Part shown: in pieces, positions 1 to 9,449 of the stretch | Layout: every line of letters starts with the position of its first letter | Numbering within the stretch: position 1 is the first letter of the stretch | DNA from: Granulosicoccaceae bacterium | Lineage (GTDB): Bacteria; Pseudomonadota; Gammaproteobacteria; Granulosicoccales; Granulosicoccaceae | NCBI GenBank assembly: GCA_020629835.1 | Contig: JAHDCO010000023.1 | Coordinates: 22,150-54,581, forward strand | DNA: 32,432 nt | Reading direction: 5' to 3' | The notes under the pieces: model-generated | What the model was told of the DNA's origin: nothing | Seen by the model: the letters and a program-made list of their open reading frames with translations, nothing else | Database searches by the model: none | Program-made: the position numbers and the translations under genes

Positions 1-6
1 TGCAGC

Positions 7-1305
7 TTAGCCATTACTGAATGGATTATTCGGGTGGCTTGTCCAGTTGCTGTACTCCGATGAAATCGGTTGGCCCGTCCTGGGGTCGGTACCTTCAGTC
101 ATCTGTTCCATCGTGATGCATTGATCGACCGGACAAACACTCACACATAAATTACAGCCCACGCATTCTTCATCGATAACTTCAAAATGACGCTTACCGT
201 TCACCGAGGAGGTAATGGCCTGGTGTGAGGTGTCTTCACACACCACATGGCATCGACCGCATTCAATGCACAGGTCCTGATTGATTTTAGCTTTAGCGAT
301 GTAGTTAAGATTGAGCTCTTGCCAATCCTTAACGTTGGGCACCGCGCGTCCGACGATGTCTTCAACCCGCTCGTAACCAGCTTCCTCCATCCAGTTGGAC
401 AGCCCTGATGTCAGCTCTTCAATAATACGAAAGCCGTATGTCATAGCAGCGGTGCATACCTGTACATTGCTTGCACCTAAGGATAAAAATTCTGCAGCAT
501 CTCGCCATGTTGTAACTCCACCAATGCCTGAGATCGGCATGCCGGCGGTATGCGCATCGCGTGCAATTTCAGCCACCATGTTAAGTGCAATGGGTTTAAC
601 CGCTGGCCCACAATAACCACCGTGTGAACCCCAGCCATCGATGGATGGTTCAGGAGACATGGTGTCCAGGTTAACGCTGACAATAGAACTGACTGTGTTG
701 ATTAATGACACTGCGTCCGCACCGCCATCTTTGGCCGCGCGTGCAGGGAATCGAATGTCGGTGATATTCGGTGTCAGTTTGACAATCACCGGAAGTTTCG
801 TGTGCAACTTGCACCACTCAGAAACCATCTTGATGTATTCCGGTACTTGCCCAACGGCAGCTCCCATGCCGCGTTCAGACATTCCGTGCGGACAACCAAA
901 ATTAAGCTCCACACCATCGGCACCGGTATCTTCAACTTTTTTCAGGATGCTGGCCCAATTGGGTTCTTCGCACGGCACCATCAAGGACACAATCATGGCC
1001 CGGTCGGGCCAGTTGCGTTTTACACGTTTGATTTCTTCCAAGTTGGTTTCTAACGGACGGTCGGTAATAAGTTCAATGTTGTTAAAGCCCATCAAGGTTC
1101 GATCACTGGAATGTACTGCGCCATAGCGTGGGCCGTTAACATTCACAATGTGGGGATCTTCCCCCAGCGTTTTCCAAACCACGCCACCCCAGCCCGCTTC
1201 GAAAGCGCGTACCACATTAATCTCTTTATCCGTTGGCGGTGCAGAGGCTAACCAAAAGGGATTGGGTGATTGGATACCGAGAAAGCTAGACGTTAAATCA
1301 ACCAT
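7..1305 (-). CDS. preA: NAD-dependent dihydropyrimidine dehydrogenase subunit PreA
   Basis: Catalytic subunit that reduces uracil or thymine to the 5,6-dihydro form, the first step of reductive pyrimidine breakdown in the cytoplasm. Residues 1-320 form a dihydroorotate-dehydrogenase-like FMN barrel. The active-site loop NFGCPHGMSERGMG places Asn135 and the proton-donating Cys138 where the animal enzyme has them. The C-terminal 90 residues carry two [4Fe-4S] clusters (CIECGRCHVVC and CVGCNLCVSVCP) that should pass electrons from PreT. The 432-residue length is slightly above the E. coli protein. The ATG has a GGAG about 8 bases upstream. It follows preT by 20 bases and is the second gene of that operon. 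The later pathway enzymes, dihydropyrimidinase and beta-ureidopropionase, are not in the window. Confidence 0.93.
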   Translation of the reverse strand: MVDLTSSFLGIQSPNPFWLASAPPTDKEINVVRAFEAGWGGVVWKTLGEDPHIVNVNGPRYGAVHSSDRTLMGFNNIELITDRPLETNLEEIKRVKRNWPDRAMIVSLMVPCEEPNWASILKKVEDTGADGVELNFGCPHGMSERGMGAAVGQVPEYIKMVSEWCKLHTKLPVIVKLTPNITDIRFPARAAKDGGADAVSLINTVSSIVSVNLDTMSPEPSIDGWGSHGGYCGPAVKPIALNMVAEIARDAHTAGMPISGIGGVTTWRDAAEFLSLGASNVQVCTAAMTYGFRIIEELTSGLSNWMEEAGYERVEDIVGRAVPNVKDWQELNLNYIAKAKINQDLCIECGRCHVVCEDTSHQAITSSVNGKRHFEVIDEECVGCNLCVSVCPVDQCITMEQMTEGTDPRTGQPISSEYSNWTSHPNNPFSNG

Positions 1306-1325
1306 ATCTGTGCTCCACTGTCAGG

Positions 1326-2627
1326 TTAGGCGGACAAGTGTTGGTGAATAGAAAGGGCGGCTACTTTTCCTGCTTGTACAGCGCTGACGGTTAAGTCTTC
1401 CCCGCCGGATACACAATCACCGCCTGCCCACACAGCGGCGTCACTGGTGCGTCCGTATTCATCTACGCGAACGCGCCGATCTTGTAATTCAACACCGCTT
1501 AACGCGTCTGCCGCATCAAACTGCTGGCCAATGGCCAACAACACCCGATCGCATTCGAACACGCGTTTATTCCCCGTACCTTGCAGCGAGCCATTGGCAC
1601 TATCGGTCTGTTCAAATTCAACCCCACTGACTTGACCATCGTCGGCAATCAATTGAATCGGTTGCCAGTTCGTTTTCAGAAGAACACCGTGCGTTTGCGC
1701 AACAGCTTGTTCAAACTCACTGGCATTCATTGCATCCTGACCACGCCGGTAAACCAGCGTTACGTCATCTGCACCTAATAAGCGGGATTGTACGGCCGCA
1801 TCAATGGCAGTCATGCCACCACCGATGACGACAACGTTACGACCTACATCGAGCGCTGTTGGATCCTCTGCCTGTCGAAGCGCTTCGATAAAGTCCACGG
1901 CATCGTGGACGCCTGCGGGCGTGTCACCATCAACATTTAAAGCGTTGGTACCGCCTAAACCCATACCTAAAAACACAGCATCGAACTGGTCTTTTAACTG
2001 GGAAAGATTTACAGATGTACCTAATTGCTGGTCGTACTCCACCTGGATACCACCAATCGACAACACATAGTCCACTTCGCGTTGAGCAAAATCATCAATG
2101 GTTTTGTAGGCGGCAATGCCGTACTCGTTCAATCCACCGGGTTTAGGTTTCGATTCGTAGATGGTTACTGAGTGACCGTGCATGGCCAGCCGGTGTGCGC
2201 AGCTTAAGCCGGCCGGTCCGGCACCAACAACGGCAACGGTTTTACCTGAATCGGCGGAACGCTCGTAAGGTTGGCGGCCGGTATCCATCAGAGTGTCGGT
2301 GGCGAAACGCTGCAGTTCGCCGATGCGAACTGGCTTCTCTTCCTGGCTGTTGCGCACGCACGCTTGCTCACACAGGGTTTCGGTGGGGCAAACCCGAGCG
2401 CACATACCGCCTAAGATGTTTTCGTCGAAGATGGTTTTGGCAGCGCCCTTTGGGTTATCGGCTTTAATCTGCCGGATAAAAAGGGGTATATCGATACCCG
2501 TGGGGCAGGCGGTTATACACGGCGCGTCGTAGCAGAAGTAGCACCGGTCAGACTCTACGCCTGCCTCATGGGCGGTAAGTGGGGGGTGTAATTCTTCGGT
2601 CAGGCTCTGCAGACGTTGGCTCGTCAT
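1326..2627 (-). CDS. preT: NAD-dependent dihydropyrimidine dehydrogenase subunit PreT
   Basis: Electron-input subunit: it oxidises NADH at FAD and passes electrons through iron-sulphur clusters to PreA. The N-terminal 110 residues hold the cysteine pattern of the glutamate-synthase small-subunit family (CYFCYDAPCITACP, then CARVCPTETLCEQAC), which binds two [4Fe-4S] clusters. An FAD dinucleotide fold follows at VVGAGPAGLSCA (about residue 132), a second nucleotide fold at VVIGGGMTAIDA, and a C-terminal AGGDC FAD motif. At 433 residues it is close to E. coli PreT. It is first in the preT-preA operon, behind a promoter candidate at 2655-2684. A glutamate synthase small subunit would share this fold, but adjacency to preA makes PreT much the better call. 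Confidence 0.92.
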   Translation of the reverse strand: MTSQRLQSLTEELHPPLTAHEAGVESDRCYFCYDAPCITACPTGIDIPLFIRQIKADNPKGAAKTIFDENILGGMCARVCPTETLCEQACVRNSQEEKPVRIGELQRFATDTLMDTGRQPYERSADSGKTVAVVGAGPAGLSCAHRLAMHGHSVTIYESKPKPGGLNEYGIAAYKTIDDFAQREVDYVLSIGGIQVEYDQQLGTSVNLSQLKDQFDAVFLGMGLGGTNALNVDGDTPAGVHDAVDFIEALRQAEDPTALDVGRNVVVIGGGMTAIDAAVQSRLLGADDVTLVYRRGQDAMNASEFEQAVAQTHGVLLKTNWQPIQLIADDGQVSGVEFEQTDSANGSLQGTGNKRVFECDRVLLAIGQQFDAADALSGVELQDRRVRVDEYGRTSDAAVWAGGDCVSGGEDLTVSAVQAGKVAALSIHQHLSA

Positions 2628-2654
2628 GAACGCTTCTCGTGTTGAATTCCCCTA

Positions 2655-2684
2655 CATATAATCAGGTTTTGTCCAGTTGGTCAA
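2655..2684 (-). promoter_or_regulatory. candidate sigma-70 promoter for preT-preA
   Basis: On the minus strand TTGACC (2679-2684) lies 18 bases before TATATG (2655-2660), in the 77-base gap between the proS stop and the preT ATG. Five of six -35 bases and four of six -10 bases match consensus. The start point would lie about 20 bases before the ATG. No intrinsic terminator for proS is visible in the same gap, so some read-through from proS is possible. Confidence 0.5.
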
Positions 2685-2704
2685 ATTTCTATTTGTGAGC
2701 TCAA

Positions 2705-4432
2705 CTATCTAATGGTGGCGATCGCATCGGCATAGTCGATCACAACCGAGTCACTTGCTCGCCGGTCGCGGTACTCCAGTTTGTTGTCTGCTAACAGCTT
2801 ATCGCTGACCACCAGGCGGTGAGGAATACCAATCAACTCCATATCAGCGAACATCACGCCAGGGCGTAATGGCCGGTCGTCGAGTAGCACATCAAAGCCT
2901 GCGTCCAGTAATTCCTGATAGAGCTTCTCTGAGGTCGCTTTCACCTCGTCGGATTTGGCTGCGTTAATGGGCACGATAACCACCTGGAAGGGTGCGATGC
3001 TTGTTGGCCACTGAATCCCTTTGTCGTCGTGATTTTGTTCTATGGCTGCGGCTACTATGCGAGTAATGCCAATGCCATAACAGCCCATGTGCAACGTTTG
3101 GTTCTTCCCGGATTCATCGGGCACGGCGGCTTTCAATGCTTCGCTGTATTTAGTGCCCAGTTCGAAGATGTGGCCAACCTCAATACCACGCACGATGGTC
3201 AGCTCTCCGTTTCCATCCGGTGATGGGTCACCGGCGACCACGTTGCGCAAGTCAGCTACTTCGGGTTCGGGGCAATCACGACCCCAGTTAACACCGCGAA
3301 TATGCTGGGCATTTTTATTGGCGCCGCAGATGAAGTCACTCATGTTGGCAGCGTCTTGATCGGCAATGACGGGTATCGACAAACCAACCGGCCCGATCGA
3401 GCCAGCATCGCAATTGGCCGCTTCGCGAATGGTTTTGGCGTCCGCGAATGTTAGAGGTGTTTGCACCAGGGGATGATTCTCCGCCTTGATGTCATTCAAT
3501 TCATGATCGCCCCGCAGAACCAGTGCAACGACTTTGGGGCCTTCGGAAGGCTCGCCATCTTCTGCGGTGTTCATACCAACGCCGTTGACTAACAGGGTCT
3601 TGGCGCATTGGGCAGCCGCGGCTCCGGTCGCGGCACTGAGTTCTGCAATGGTGTGCACCTTCGGCGTATCAATAACCGTTGTGTCTTCAGTGGGTGCTGC
3701 CCGTTCGGTGCGACACACCACAGCGGCTTTTTCTACGTTTGCCGCATAGTCGCTGCCATTGGATATGGCCAGGCCATCTTCACCACTGCTGGCCAGCACA
3801 TGAAATTCTGTGGATTTTGCACCACCGATGCTGCCGCTATCGGCGTCCACTGGGCGGTAGTCCAACCCGATTCTGTCAAATACCGATACGTACGCCGCGT
3901 GCATATCATCAAACGTCTGACTCAGCGACGGCCCATCGATATGAAAGGAATAGGCGTCTTTCATGATGAATTCGCGCGCGCGCATGACGCCGAAACGAGG
4001 TCGGATTTCATCGCGAAATTTCGTTTGAATTTGATAGAAATTAACCGGCAGTTGCTTGTAGCTGCGCAGCTCACGCCGAGCGATGTCGGTTATGACTTCT
4101 TCGTGGGTGGGGCCAACGCAAAATTCACGTTCGTGTCGATCGTGAAGGCGCAGAAGTTCGGGGCCGTATTTTTCCCAACGCCCGGATTCCTGCCAGAGTT
4201 CGGCTGGTTGAACGGCTGGCATCAAGACTTCCAGCGATCCTGCGCGGTTCATTTCTTCGCGCACAATGGCTTCGATTTTTCTAACCACTCGCAAACCCAG
4301 TGGCATCCAGTTGTACAAACCCGAAGCCAGGCGGCGAATGAGTCCGGCGCGCAACATGAACTGATGACTGGCAATTTCAGCATCATTGGGTGTTTCTTTG
4401 GTGGTCGCTAAGTGATACTGGCTGGCGCGCAT
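2705..4432 (-). CDS. proS: prolyl-tRNA synthetase (bacterial type, with editing domain)
   Basis: Charges tRNA-Pro with proline in the cytoplasm. The protein shows the class II core: motif 2 around [17 protein letters not shown] and motif 3 at [13 protein letters not shown]. Between them, at roughly residues 225-400, is the INS editing insertion that hydrolyses mis-charged Ala-tRNA-Pro and defines the bacterial long form. The C-terminal anticodon-binding domain ends at [11 protein letters not shown]. The open frame runs 63 codons further upstream, but that part crosses the divergent regulator gene. The family's conserved N-terminus ([15 protein letters not shown]) begins at the ATG at 4430-4432, giving 575 residues against 572 in E. 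coli. It is divergent from the LysR gene across 91 bases. Confidence 0.97.
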   Translation of the reverse strand: MRASQYHLATTKETPNDAEIASHQFMLRAGLIRRLASGLYNWMPLGLRVVRKIEAIVREEMNRAGSLEVLMPAVQPAELWQESGRWEKYGPELLRLHDRHEREFCVGPTHEEVITDIARRELRSYKQLPVNFYQIQTKFRDEIRPRFGVMRAREFIMKDAYSFHIDGPSLSQTFDDMHAAYVSVFDRIGLDYRPVDADSGSIGGAKSTEFHVLASSGEDGLAISNGSDYAANVEKAAVVCRTERAAPTEDTTVIDTPKVHTIAELSAATGAAAAQCAKTLLVNGVGMNTAEDGEPSEGPKVVALVLRGDHELNDIKAENHPLVQTPLTFADAKTIREAANCDAGSIGPVGLSIPVIADQDAANMSDFICGANKNAQHIRGVNWGRDCPEPEVADLRNVVAGDPSPDGNGELTIVRGIEVGHIFELGTKYSEALKAAVPDESGKNQTLHMGCYGIGITRIVAAAIEQNHDDKGIQWPTSIAPFQVVIVPINAAKSDEVKATSEKLYQELLDAGFDVLLDDRPLRPGVMFADMELIGIPHRLVVSDKLLADNKLEYRDRRASDSVVIDYADAIATIR

Positions 4433-4470
4433 GGGCCTAAACTTCTTCTGTAAACGGGGATATGGGTGCG

Positions 4471-4476
4471 AGTATA
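4471..4476 (-). promoter_or_regulatory. candidate -10 element for proS
   Basis: TATACT on the minus strand, in the 91-base divergent gap and about 38 bases before the proS ATG. It matches the -10 consensus at five of six positions, but no good -35 hexamer stands 16-18 bases upstream. On the opposite strand a TAGAAT at 4512-4517 sits only six bases before the regulator ATG, so that mRNA could be nearly leaderless. Both readings are tentative. Confidence 0.3.
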
Positions 4477-4523
4477 GCGAGATTGGTGCCGATGCTTGTG
4501 TGCAGACTGGGTAGAATGCAGGG

Positions 4524-5420
4524 ATGTCCGATCGACGACTCCAGGTATTCCACACCGTAGCCGGCGTGCTGAACTTTACGCGTGCCGCTGAAATCCTGCA
4601 TATGACGCAGCCAGCGGTCACGCACCAAATCCGTCAGCTGGAGGCGGATTTCAATACGCGATTATTTGACCGTATTAACAACAAAATTAGCCTGACCCCG
4701 GCCGGTGAGCAGGTACTGGAATATTCCACTCGGATCTTGTCGCTTTATGACGATATGCATGAGTCGGTAAAGCAGCTCACGGGTGATCGATCCGGTCTGC
4801 TCACTTTAGGTGCAAGTACCACCATTGCTGAGTACCTGTTGCCAGAATTGCTCGGCGGTTTTCGTCGAGAGTTTCCAGATGTTCATGTCAGGTTGCGTGT
4901 TGCTAATACCGATGCTGTTGTTGCTTTAGTTGCCGACAGCTCGATTGACTTGGGCATTGTGGAAGGAGAGGTGCAAAAGCAGCACCTCGTTGTGGAAGAC
5001 TGCAAACAAGATGAATTAGTGGTGGTGGTTCCAAACGGTCACGCTCTCACCGCACAACTCTCGGTAACCGCGCATGATTTACTGAATTATCCTTTCGTAC
5101 AGCGCGAAGACGGTTCCGGCACTCGCAGTGTGATTGCACGCTATTTAATTGACCATGGCTTGAATGAAGATCAACTGCAACAACCGTTTGAGTTGGGCAG
5201 TACCGAAGCGATCAAGGGTGCTGTGCAAGCGGGTATGGGCGTATCGATCGTATCCAAAGCGACGGTAAAAAAAGAAATTGAGTTGGGACAGCTGGTGACC
5301 TTGCCGCTTAACCCCCCGCTGTTAAGACCCTTTTATTTTGTTCGTCAGCGTCAGCAATTTCGTTTGCGCTTAATGGAAGAACTGTTCGAATTTGCAAAAA
5401 TCTATTGCCAAAATCGTTAG
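4524..5420 (+). CDS. LysR-type transcriptional regulator
   Basis: A 298-residue DNA-binding regulator of standard LysR length. The N-terminal winged helix-turn-helix (about residues 1-60) includes [20 protein letters not shown] and the usual [12 protein letters not shown] wing. A periplasmic-binding-protein-like effector domain fills residues 90-295. The motifs [15 protein letters not shown] and DLGIVEG resemble the CysB/CbbR/YeiE-like branch, but the effector cannot be named by eye. It is divergent from proS and followed 117 bases later by a PerM-family gene. LysR proteins usually control themselves and a divergent neighbour; here that neighbour is a housekeeping synthetase, so the real target is probably elsewhere. 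The ATG has only a weak ribosome-binding site. Confidence 0.9.
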   Translation: MSDRRLQVFHTVAGVLNFTRAAEILHMTQPAVTHQIRQLEADFNTRLFDRINNKISLTPAGEQVLEYSTRILSLYDDMHESVKQLTGDRSGLLTLGASTTIAEYLLPELLGGFRREFPDVHVRLRVANTDAVVALVADSSIDLGIVEGEVQKQHLVVEDCKQDELVVVVPNGHALTAQLSVTAHDLLNYPFVQREDGSGTRSVIARYLIDHGLNEDQLQQPFELGSTEAIKGAVQAGMGVSIVSKATVKKEIELGQLVTLPLNPPLLRPFYFVRQRQQFRLRLMEELFEFAKIYCQNR

Positions 5421-5427
5421 GCACTCA

Positions 5428-5447
5428 TTAGTCAATGTAATGACTAA
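5428..5447. repeat. inverted repeat after the LysR gene
   Basis: TTAGTCA (5428-5434) and TGACTAA (5441-5447) form a perfect 7-bp dyad around a 6-base centre, eight bases after the regulator stop codon. It is AT-rich and followed by only three T residues, so it is a weak intrinsic terminator at best. It could equally be a protein-binding site ahead of the next gene. The rest of the 117-base gap shows only a possible TACAAT -10 at 5487-5492. Confidence 0.35.
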
Positions 5448-5537
5448 GCCTTTCAACACCGAAGTCCTTCTCAATCAATGGCATACTACAATCGTCCTCG
5501 CTTTGGTACCCAACTAGCGCTGCGCGCTTAAACCCGT

Positions 5538-6641
5538 ATGCTCGATTTAATTCGCGACTGGTACGATCGCAATTTCTCCGACCCGCAAGCCGTCATTTTG
5601 GCGTTTTTGTTGTTGGTGCTGTTTGGGCTCATCTTTGCGCTGGGCGATATCATGGCACCGGCATTGGTTGCTTTGGTATTAGCCTATCTACTAGATGGTG
5701 TTGTTACTGTCCTGCAGCGTGTTGGCATACCGCGAACCCTGGCGGTGGTCATAGTTATTCTGGTGTTTATTGCACTGTCTTTCGTATTGTTGTTTGGTGT
5801 TTTACCGGTGTTATCACAGCAGGTGACGCAAGTCGTGCGTGCGTTACCGGGCATGATCGTCGAGGGGCAGGAGCAACTGCTTAAGCTCCCGGATTTATAC
5901 CCCGAAGTCTTCACGGTTGAGCAAATCAACGAATTGATTGGTACGTTGCGAGCTGAGTTAGGCAGCCTGACGCAGAAAGTATTGGAATTTTCATTTGCGC
6001 AAGTTGGCAACATCGTTGTGCTAAGCGTGTACGCGGTCTTAGTGCCTTTGATGGTGTTCTTCACATTAAAAGATAAATACAAACTGCTGGAATGGGCTCA
6101 ACGTTTTATGCCGCGCCGAAGTGAATTGTCATTTCAAGTGTGGCGTGAAGTGGATGTGAAAATCGCCAACTACATTCGCGGCAAATTTGTAGAGATCGCC
6201 ATCGTCTGGCTGGCGTCGTACATTACCTTTGCGTTCGCTGGTTTGGATTACTCATTACTGCTGAGCTTTCTCGTCGGTATTTCAGTCATCGTGCCTTACA
6301 TTGGTGCAGTGGTCGTCACGGTGCCTATCGCAATCATCGCGTACTTTCAATGGGGCCTTACCGCCAAATTTTGGTGGTTGCTACTGGCTTATCAGATTAT
6401 TCAAGTACTCGATGGCAACGCTCTGGTACCGCTGCTGTTTTCAGAAGTGGTTAACCTGCATCCTCTGGCCATCATCCTGGCAGTGTTGTTTTTTGGTGGC
6501 CTATTCGGTCTTTGGGGGGTGTTCTTTGCGATCCCGCTGGCAACCTTGGCCCAAACCGTTCTGAAGGTGTGGCCCCGCTATGATGCCCGCGAACAGGCCT
6601 TATCGAAGGGCAGTTCAGTAACAGCGCGTTATAAGGAATAG
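5538..6641 (+). CDS. perM: PerM / AI-2E transporter (UPF0118) family membrane protein
   Basis: A 367-residue inner-membrane protein with about seven or eight hydrophobic segments: two near residues 18-58, one near 66-90, one near 157-175, and several after 225. The central soluble loop (about 95-150) and the C-terminal signature around residues 290-335 (DGNALVPLLFSEVVNLHP, then GGLFGLWGVFFAIPLA) are typical of the family. Members have been proposed as exporters of autoinducer-2 or as sodium/proton antiporters; E. coli PerM has no agreed substrate. In several gammaproteobacteria perM lies near dapA and bamC, as it does here, 57 bases upstream of dapA. The ATG lacks a clear ribosome-binding site. 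The family call is firm, the substrate is not. Confidence 0.88.
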   Translation: MLDLIRDWYDRNFSDPQAVILAFLLLVLFGLIFALGDIMAPALVALVLAYLLDGVVTVLQRVGIPRTLAVVIVILVFIALSFVLLFGVLPVLSQQVTQVVRALPGMIVEGQEQLLKLPDLYPEVFTVEQINELIGTLRAELGSLTQKVLEFSFAQVGNIVVLSVYAVLVPLMVFFTLKDKYKLLEWAQRFMPRRSELSFQVWREVDVKIANYIRGKFVEIAIVWLASYITFAFAGLDYSLLLSFLVGISVIVPYIGAVVVTVPIAIIAYFQWGLTAKFWWLLLAYQIIQVLDGNALVPLLFSEVVNLHPLAIILAVLFFGGLFGLWGVFFAIPLATLAQTVLKVWPRYDAREQALSKGSSVTARYKE

Positions 6642-6698
6642 TCGAAAACCCTTCGTAAGCTGTATCATTCAGGGCCAATCCATTTATTGAGAAGTCCC

Positions 6699-7583
6699 AT
6701 GTTCCATCAAGGCAGTATGGTCGCGCTGGCTACCCCGTTGAGTACCGACGGCAAGGTAGACAAACCCGCGTTGGCTGATTTGGTGGAATGGCATGTTTCT
6801 GAGGGCACTGATGCCATCGTGGCTGTGGGCACTACCGGTGAATCTGCCACATTGACCGTCCCGGAGCACCTGGCTGTCATCGAGCAGGTGGTGGGTTTGG
6901 TTAACGGACGAATCCCGGTGATTGCCGGCACGGGCGCCAACGCCACAGCGGAAGCCATTGAATTAACCGAACGTGCAGCCGGTGCCGGGGCCGACGCCTG
7001 CTTGCTAGTCACCCCGTACTACAACAAGCCATCACAGGAAGGGCTGATCCAGCATTACACGGCCATCGCCAACGCCGTGCCCATCCCGCAGATCTTATAC
7101 AACGTGCCCGGAAGAACCGCGCTGGATATGCTGCCCGAAACTTCCGCTACGCTATCCAAAATCGGCAATATTGTAGGTATTAAAGAAGCGTTCGGCACCG
7201 TTGAGCGCATTAAGACGTTGCTGGAACTGACAGAACCGGGCTTTATGATCGTGACCGGGGATGACAGCACGTCAATGGAAAGTATGCTGGCCGGTTGTCA
7301 CGGGGATATTTCAGTAACCGCCAATGTGGTGCCAAAGGCCATGGCCGATATGTGCCGGGCCGCGATTGCTGGAGACCGTGAAACTGCAGAGGCCATAAAC
7401 GCGCCTATCAACGATCTTCACACCGATCTGTTTGTGGAATCAAATCCCATCCCCGTGAAGTGGGCCCTGGCAGAGATGGGCCGGTGCGGACACACATTAC
7501 GACTGCCGCTCACTCCGCTGGCAAGCGACTATCATCACAGGGTGAAATCCGCTTTAGTCAAAGCTGGCGCCTTGCCTGCTTAA
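6699..7583 (+). CDS. dapA: 4-hydroxy-tetrahydrodipicolinate synthase
   Basis: Condenses pyruvate with aspartate semialdehyde, the committed step towards diaminopimelate and lysine. The expected catalytic residues are present: Thr45-Thr46 in GTTGES, Tyr108 in TPYYNKP, Tyr134 and Arg139 in YNVPGRT, and the Schiff-base Lys162 in GIKEA. At 294 residues it is near the 292 of E. coli. A TTG four codons upstream extends the frame, but the ATG at 6699 gives the family N-terminus (MFHQGSMVALATP) and has GAGAAG about five bases before it. bamC follows after 19 bases, as in E. coli, so the two are probably co-transcribed. Confidence 0.97.
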   Translation: MFHQGSMVALATPLSTDGKVDKPALADLVEWHVSEGTDAIVAVGTTGESATLTVPEHLAVIEQVVGLVNGRIPVIAGTGANATAEAIELTERAAGAGADACLLVTPYYNKPSQEGLIQHYTAIANAVPIPQILYNVPGRTALDMLPETSATLSKIGNIVGIKEAFGTVERIKTLLELTEPGFMIVTGDDSTSMESMLAGCHGDISVTANVVPKAMADMCRAAIAGDRETAEAINAPINDLHTDLFVESNPIPVKWALAEMGRCGHTLRLPLTPLASDYHHRVKSALVKAGALPA

Positions 7584-7602
7584 GCGGACTTTGGAGAAAT
7601 TC

Positions 7603-8571
7603 ATGTATCGCGCGATTGTGACGGTAGTACTGGGTATATCTGTGGCCGCTTGCCAGCCAGGGTATCGTGCGTCCAGCCCGGAAGTGCTGTACTCAAAAGA
7701 CGCAACTCGCGCCCTGGATTTACAGATCCCGCCAGATTTATCCAACGTGACCGAAGGGGAGCAGTTCGTTCTGCCCGGGAATACGGGGGCCGCTATCACC
7801 CGCAATACGCTGTTACCGGAATCGGCCAGTGTGCGCTTTGTCCGCACCAGCGATGAAAATTTTCTAGCTATTCAAAAGAGCCCTGAAGAAGTGTGGTCGC
7901 AGCTGCAGGCCTTTTTGCGAGCGGAACGTTACTCCATCGCTAAAAGCGAACCCGTGGCGGGTGTTATGACCAGCCAGTGGCGAGAGCTGAGCGAAGATGC
8001 GGGTCGCAATGCGTTAAAAAGCCTGTTGAACAGCGATGCGACGGTTGGACGAGTAGCGTTTCGACTAGAACGCGGCACCGGCAACAGCACGAGGTTGTTC
8101 GCCCGTCAACAAGTGGCGATCAGCGCGGATGCTGCATTAGGCCCCAATGATATCTGGCCGCCCAGCAGCCACGACCCTGAAAACACCAGCGAATTGTTGG
8201 TACGGCTTATGGTTTTTCTGGGTGTTCAGGAGCAAAGAGCCCGCGGCATATTAAATGATGCCGCTGTGTCCGCCGTGCTGGACGATGCCACTCTGGAAGC
8301 CACCGCCTCCCAAACCTATCTGGTGGTGCACGAAAGCTATCGGCCTGCGTTTCGGTCCGTGTCAGCTGCAGTAAAAAGTCTGGCTACAGGTCCTGTTGAG
8401 GAAGACAGTAACGTGGGCCGTTTAGTGGCTAACATAGACGGCGACGCGGTTTCGTTTCGAGTTGCTCCGGTAAACGTTTCTGCCGCGCGCGTATCAGTTA
8501 ATGCGGCGGAGCCGTTAAACCGTCAACGGCAGCAGGCTTTGTTGAACAGTCTGCGTGAATTGTTGGTTTAG
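7603..8571 (+). CDS. bamC: outer membrane assembly lipoprotein BamC (NlpB)
   Basis: Lipoprotein of the BAM complex that inserts beta-barrel proteins into the outer membrane. The first 16 residues form a lipoprotein signal ending in a lipobox (ISVAAC), with the lipidated cysteine at position 17. Next comes an extended stretch containing LDLQIPPDLS, the conserved region that contacts BamD. Two helix-grip domains follow (about 85-190 and 215-320). The length, 322 residues, is near the 344 of E. coli. A TTG at 7591 is in frame, but the ATG at 7603 is preceded by an excellent GGAG six bases away. The position directly after dapA is the classic one for this gene. Confidence 0.9.
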   Translation: MYRAIVTVVLGISVAACQPGYRASSPEVLYSKDATRALDLQIPPDLSNVTEGEQFVLPGNTGAAITRNTLLPESASVRFVRTSDENFLAIQKSPEEVWSQLQAFLRAERYSIAKSEPVAGVMTSQWRELSEDAGRNALKSLLNSDATVGRVAFRLERGTGNSTRLFARQQVAISADAALGPNDIWPPSSHDPENTSELLVRLMVFLGVQEQRARGILNDAAVSAVLDDATLEATASQTYLVVHESYRPAFRSVSAAVKSLATGPVEEDSNVGRLVANIDGDAVSFRVAPVNVSAARVSVNAAEPLNRQRQQALLNSLRELLV

Positions 8572-8615
8572 ATAACTCGCGTGCTGATGCCAATGGCAAC
8601 ACCGTATGTTTTGGC

Positions 8616-9449
8616 ATGTTAGAAGTTGCCTCATTAGGCAGCGGGAGTTCCGGCAACGCTACCCTGGTGCGTTCAAAAACCACCACACTGTTAATTGATT
8701 GTGGCTTTACCCTAAAAGAATCACTAAAACGGATGGCAAGCCTTGGAGTAGCGCCATCCGATCTGACAGCGGTATTGATTTCTCACGAGCACAGCGACCA
8801 CGTGAAAGGGATTGGCCCGTTGTCGCGCAAGTTCGGCGTACCCATTCATCTAACACACGGGACCTACCGCCGTTTGCGTGATAACCGATTACTGGCTTAC
8901 GAGTTGTTTCACGCGCACGCCCCGTTCACACTGGGTGATATTGAGGTTGACCCTTTCCCCACACCACACGATGCCGCAGAGTCTTGTCAGTTTGTACTGC
9001 AACACAACGGCGTAAGCTTTGTGGTGGCTACGGATATGGGAGTGTGTACTCCCTACATTTTAAAAAAGCTGGCAGGCGTTAATGGTGTGCTCATCGAATG
9101 TAACTACGATGACGAGATGCTGCGCAACGGGCCGTATCCTCCCAGCCTGCAGCATAGAATCCGCGGCAACTTCGGGCACCTGGGCAACGTGCAAGCTGGC
9201 CCTGTACTGCGCGCTATTGATCACCCCAGGCTGAACCGAATTTTATTGGGGCATTTAAGCGAAAAAAACAACACAGAAGATTGTGCTCGTAACACGGTAT
9301 TAGCCAGTCTTCCTCAAGCGGCTGATCGTGTAACCGTGTTGAAGCAACATACCGCTAGCCCCTGGTTTGCAATCACGGGTGAATCGATGCCGATTGAAAA
9401 TAACGCTTCACACACTGAAGCCCTGCTGGCTGATGGTGGCCAGAAGTAG
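8616..9449 (+). CDS. metallo-beta-lactamase-fold hydrolase (YycJ/WalJ-like)
   Basis: A 277-residue soluble protein of the MBL superfamily. It opens with the family signature SLGSGSSGN, then carries the metal-binding motif HEHSDH (His57, His59, Asp61, His62), followed by TPHDA, ATDMG and GHLS metal or active-site positions. Members related to Bacillus YycJ/WalJ are thought to be nucleases or phosphodiesterases; the substrate is not established. In several pseudomonads and relatives a gene of this type follows bamC, so it is probably the last gene of dapA-bamC-MBL. Its TAG stop directly abuts the stop of the opposing dxs, with no base between. The ATG lacks a clear Shine-Dalgarno sequence. Confidence 0.85.
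   Translation: MLEVASLGSGSSGNATLVRSKTTTLLIDCGFTLKESLKRMASLGVAPSDLTAVLISHEHSDHVKGIGPLSRKFGVPIHLTHGTYRRLRDNRLLAYELFHAHAPFTLGDIEVDPFPTPHDAAESCQFVLQHNGVSFVVATDMGVCTPYILKKLAGVNGVLIECNYDDEMLRNGPYPPSLQHRIRGNFGHLGNVQAGPVLRAIDHPRLNRILLGHLSEKNNTEDCARNTVLASLPQAADRVTVLKQHTASPWFAITGESMPIENNASHTEALLADGGQK

Noticed and set aside
3608-4411. A 267-codon open frame on the plus strand opposite proS
   Set aside because: It lies entirely antisense to the conserved core of proS, has no recognisable motif, and its composition follows from the codon pattern of the real gene.
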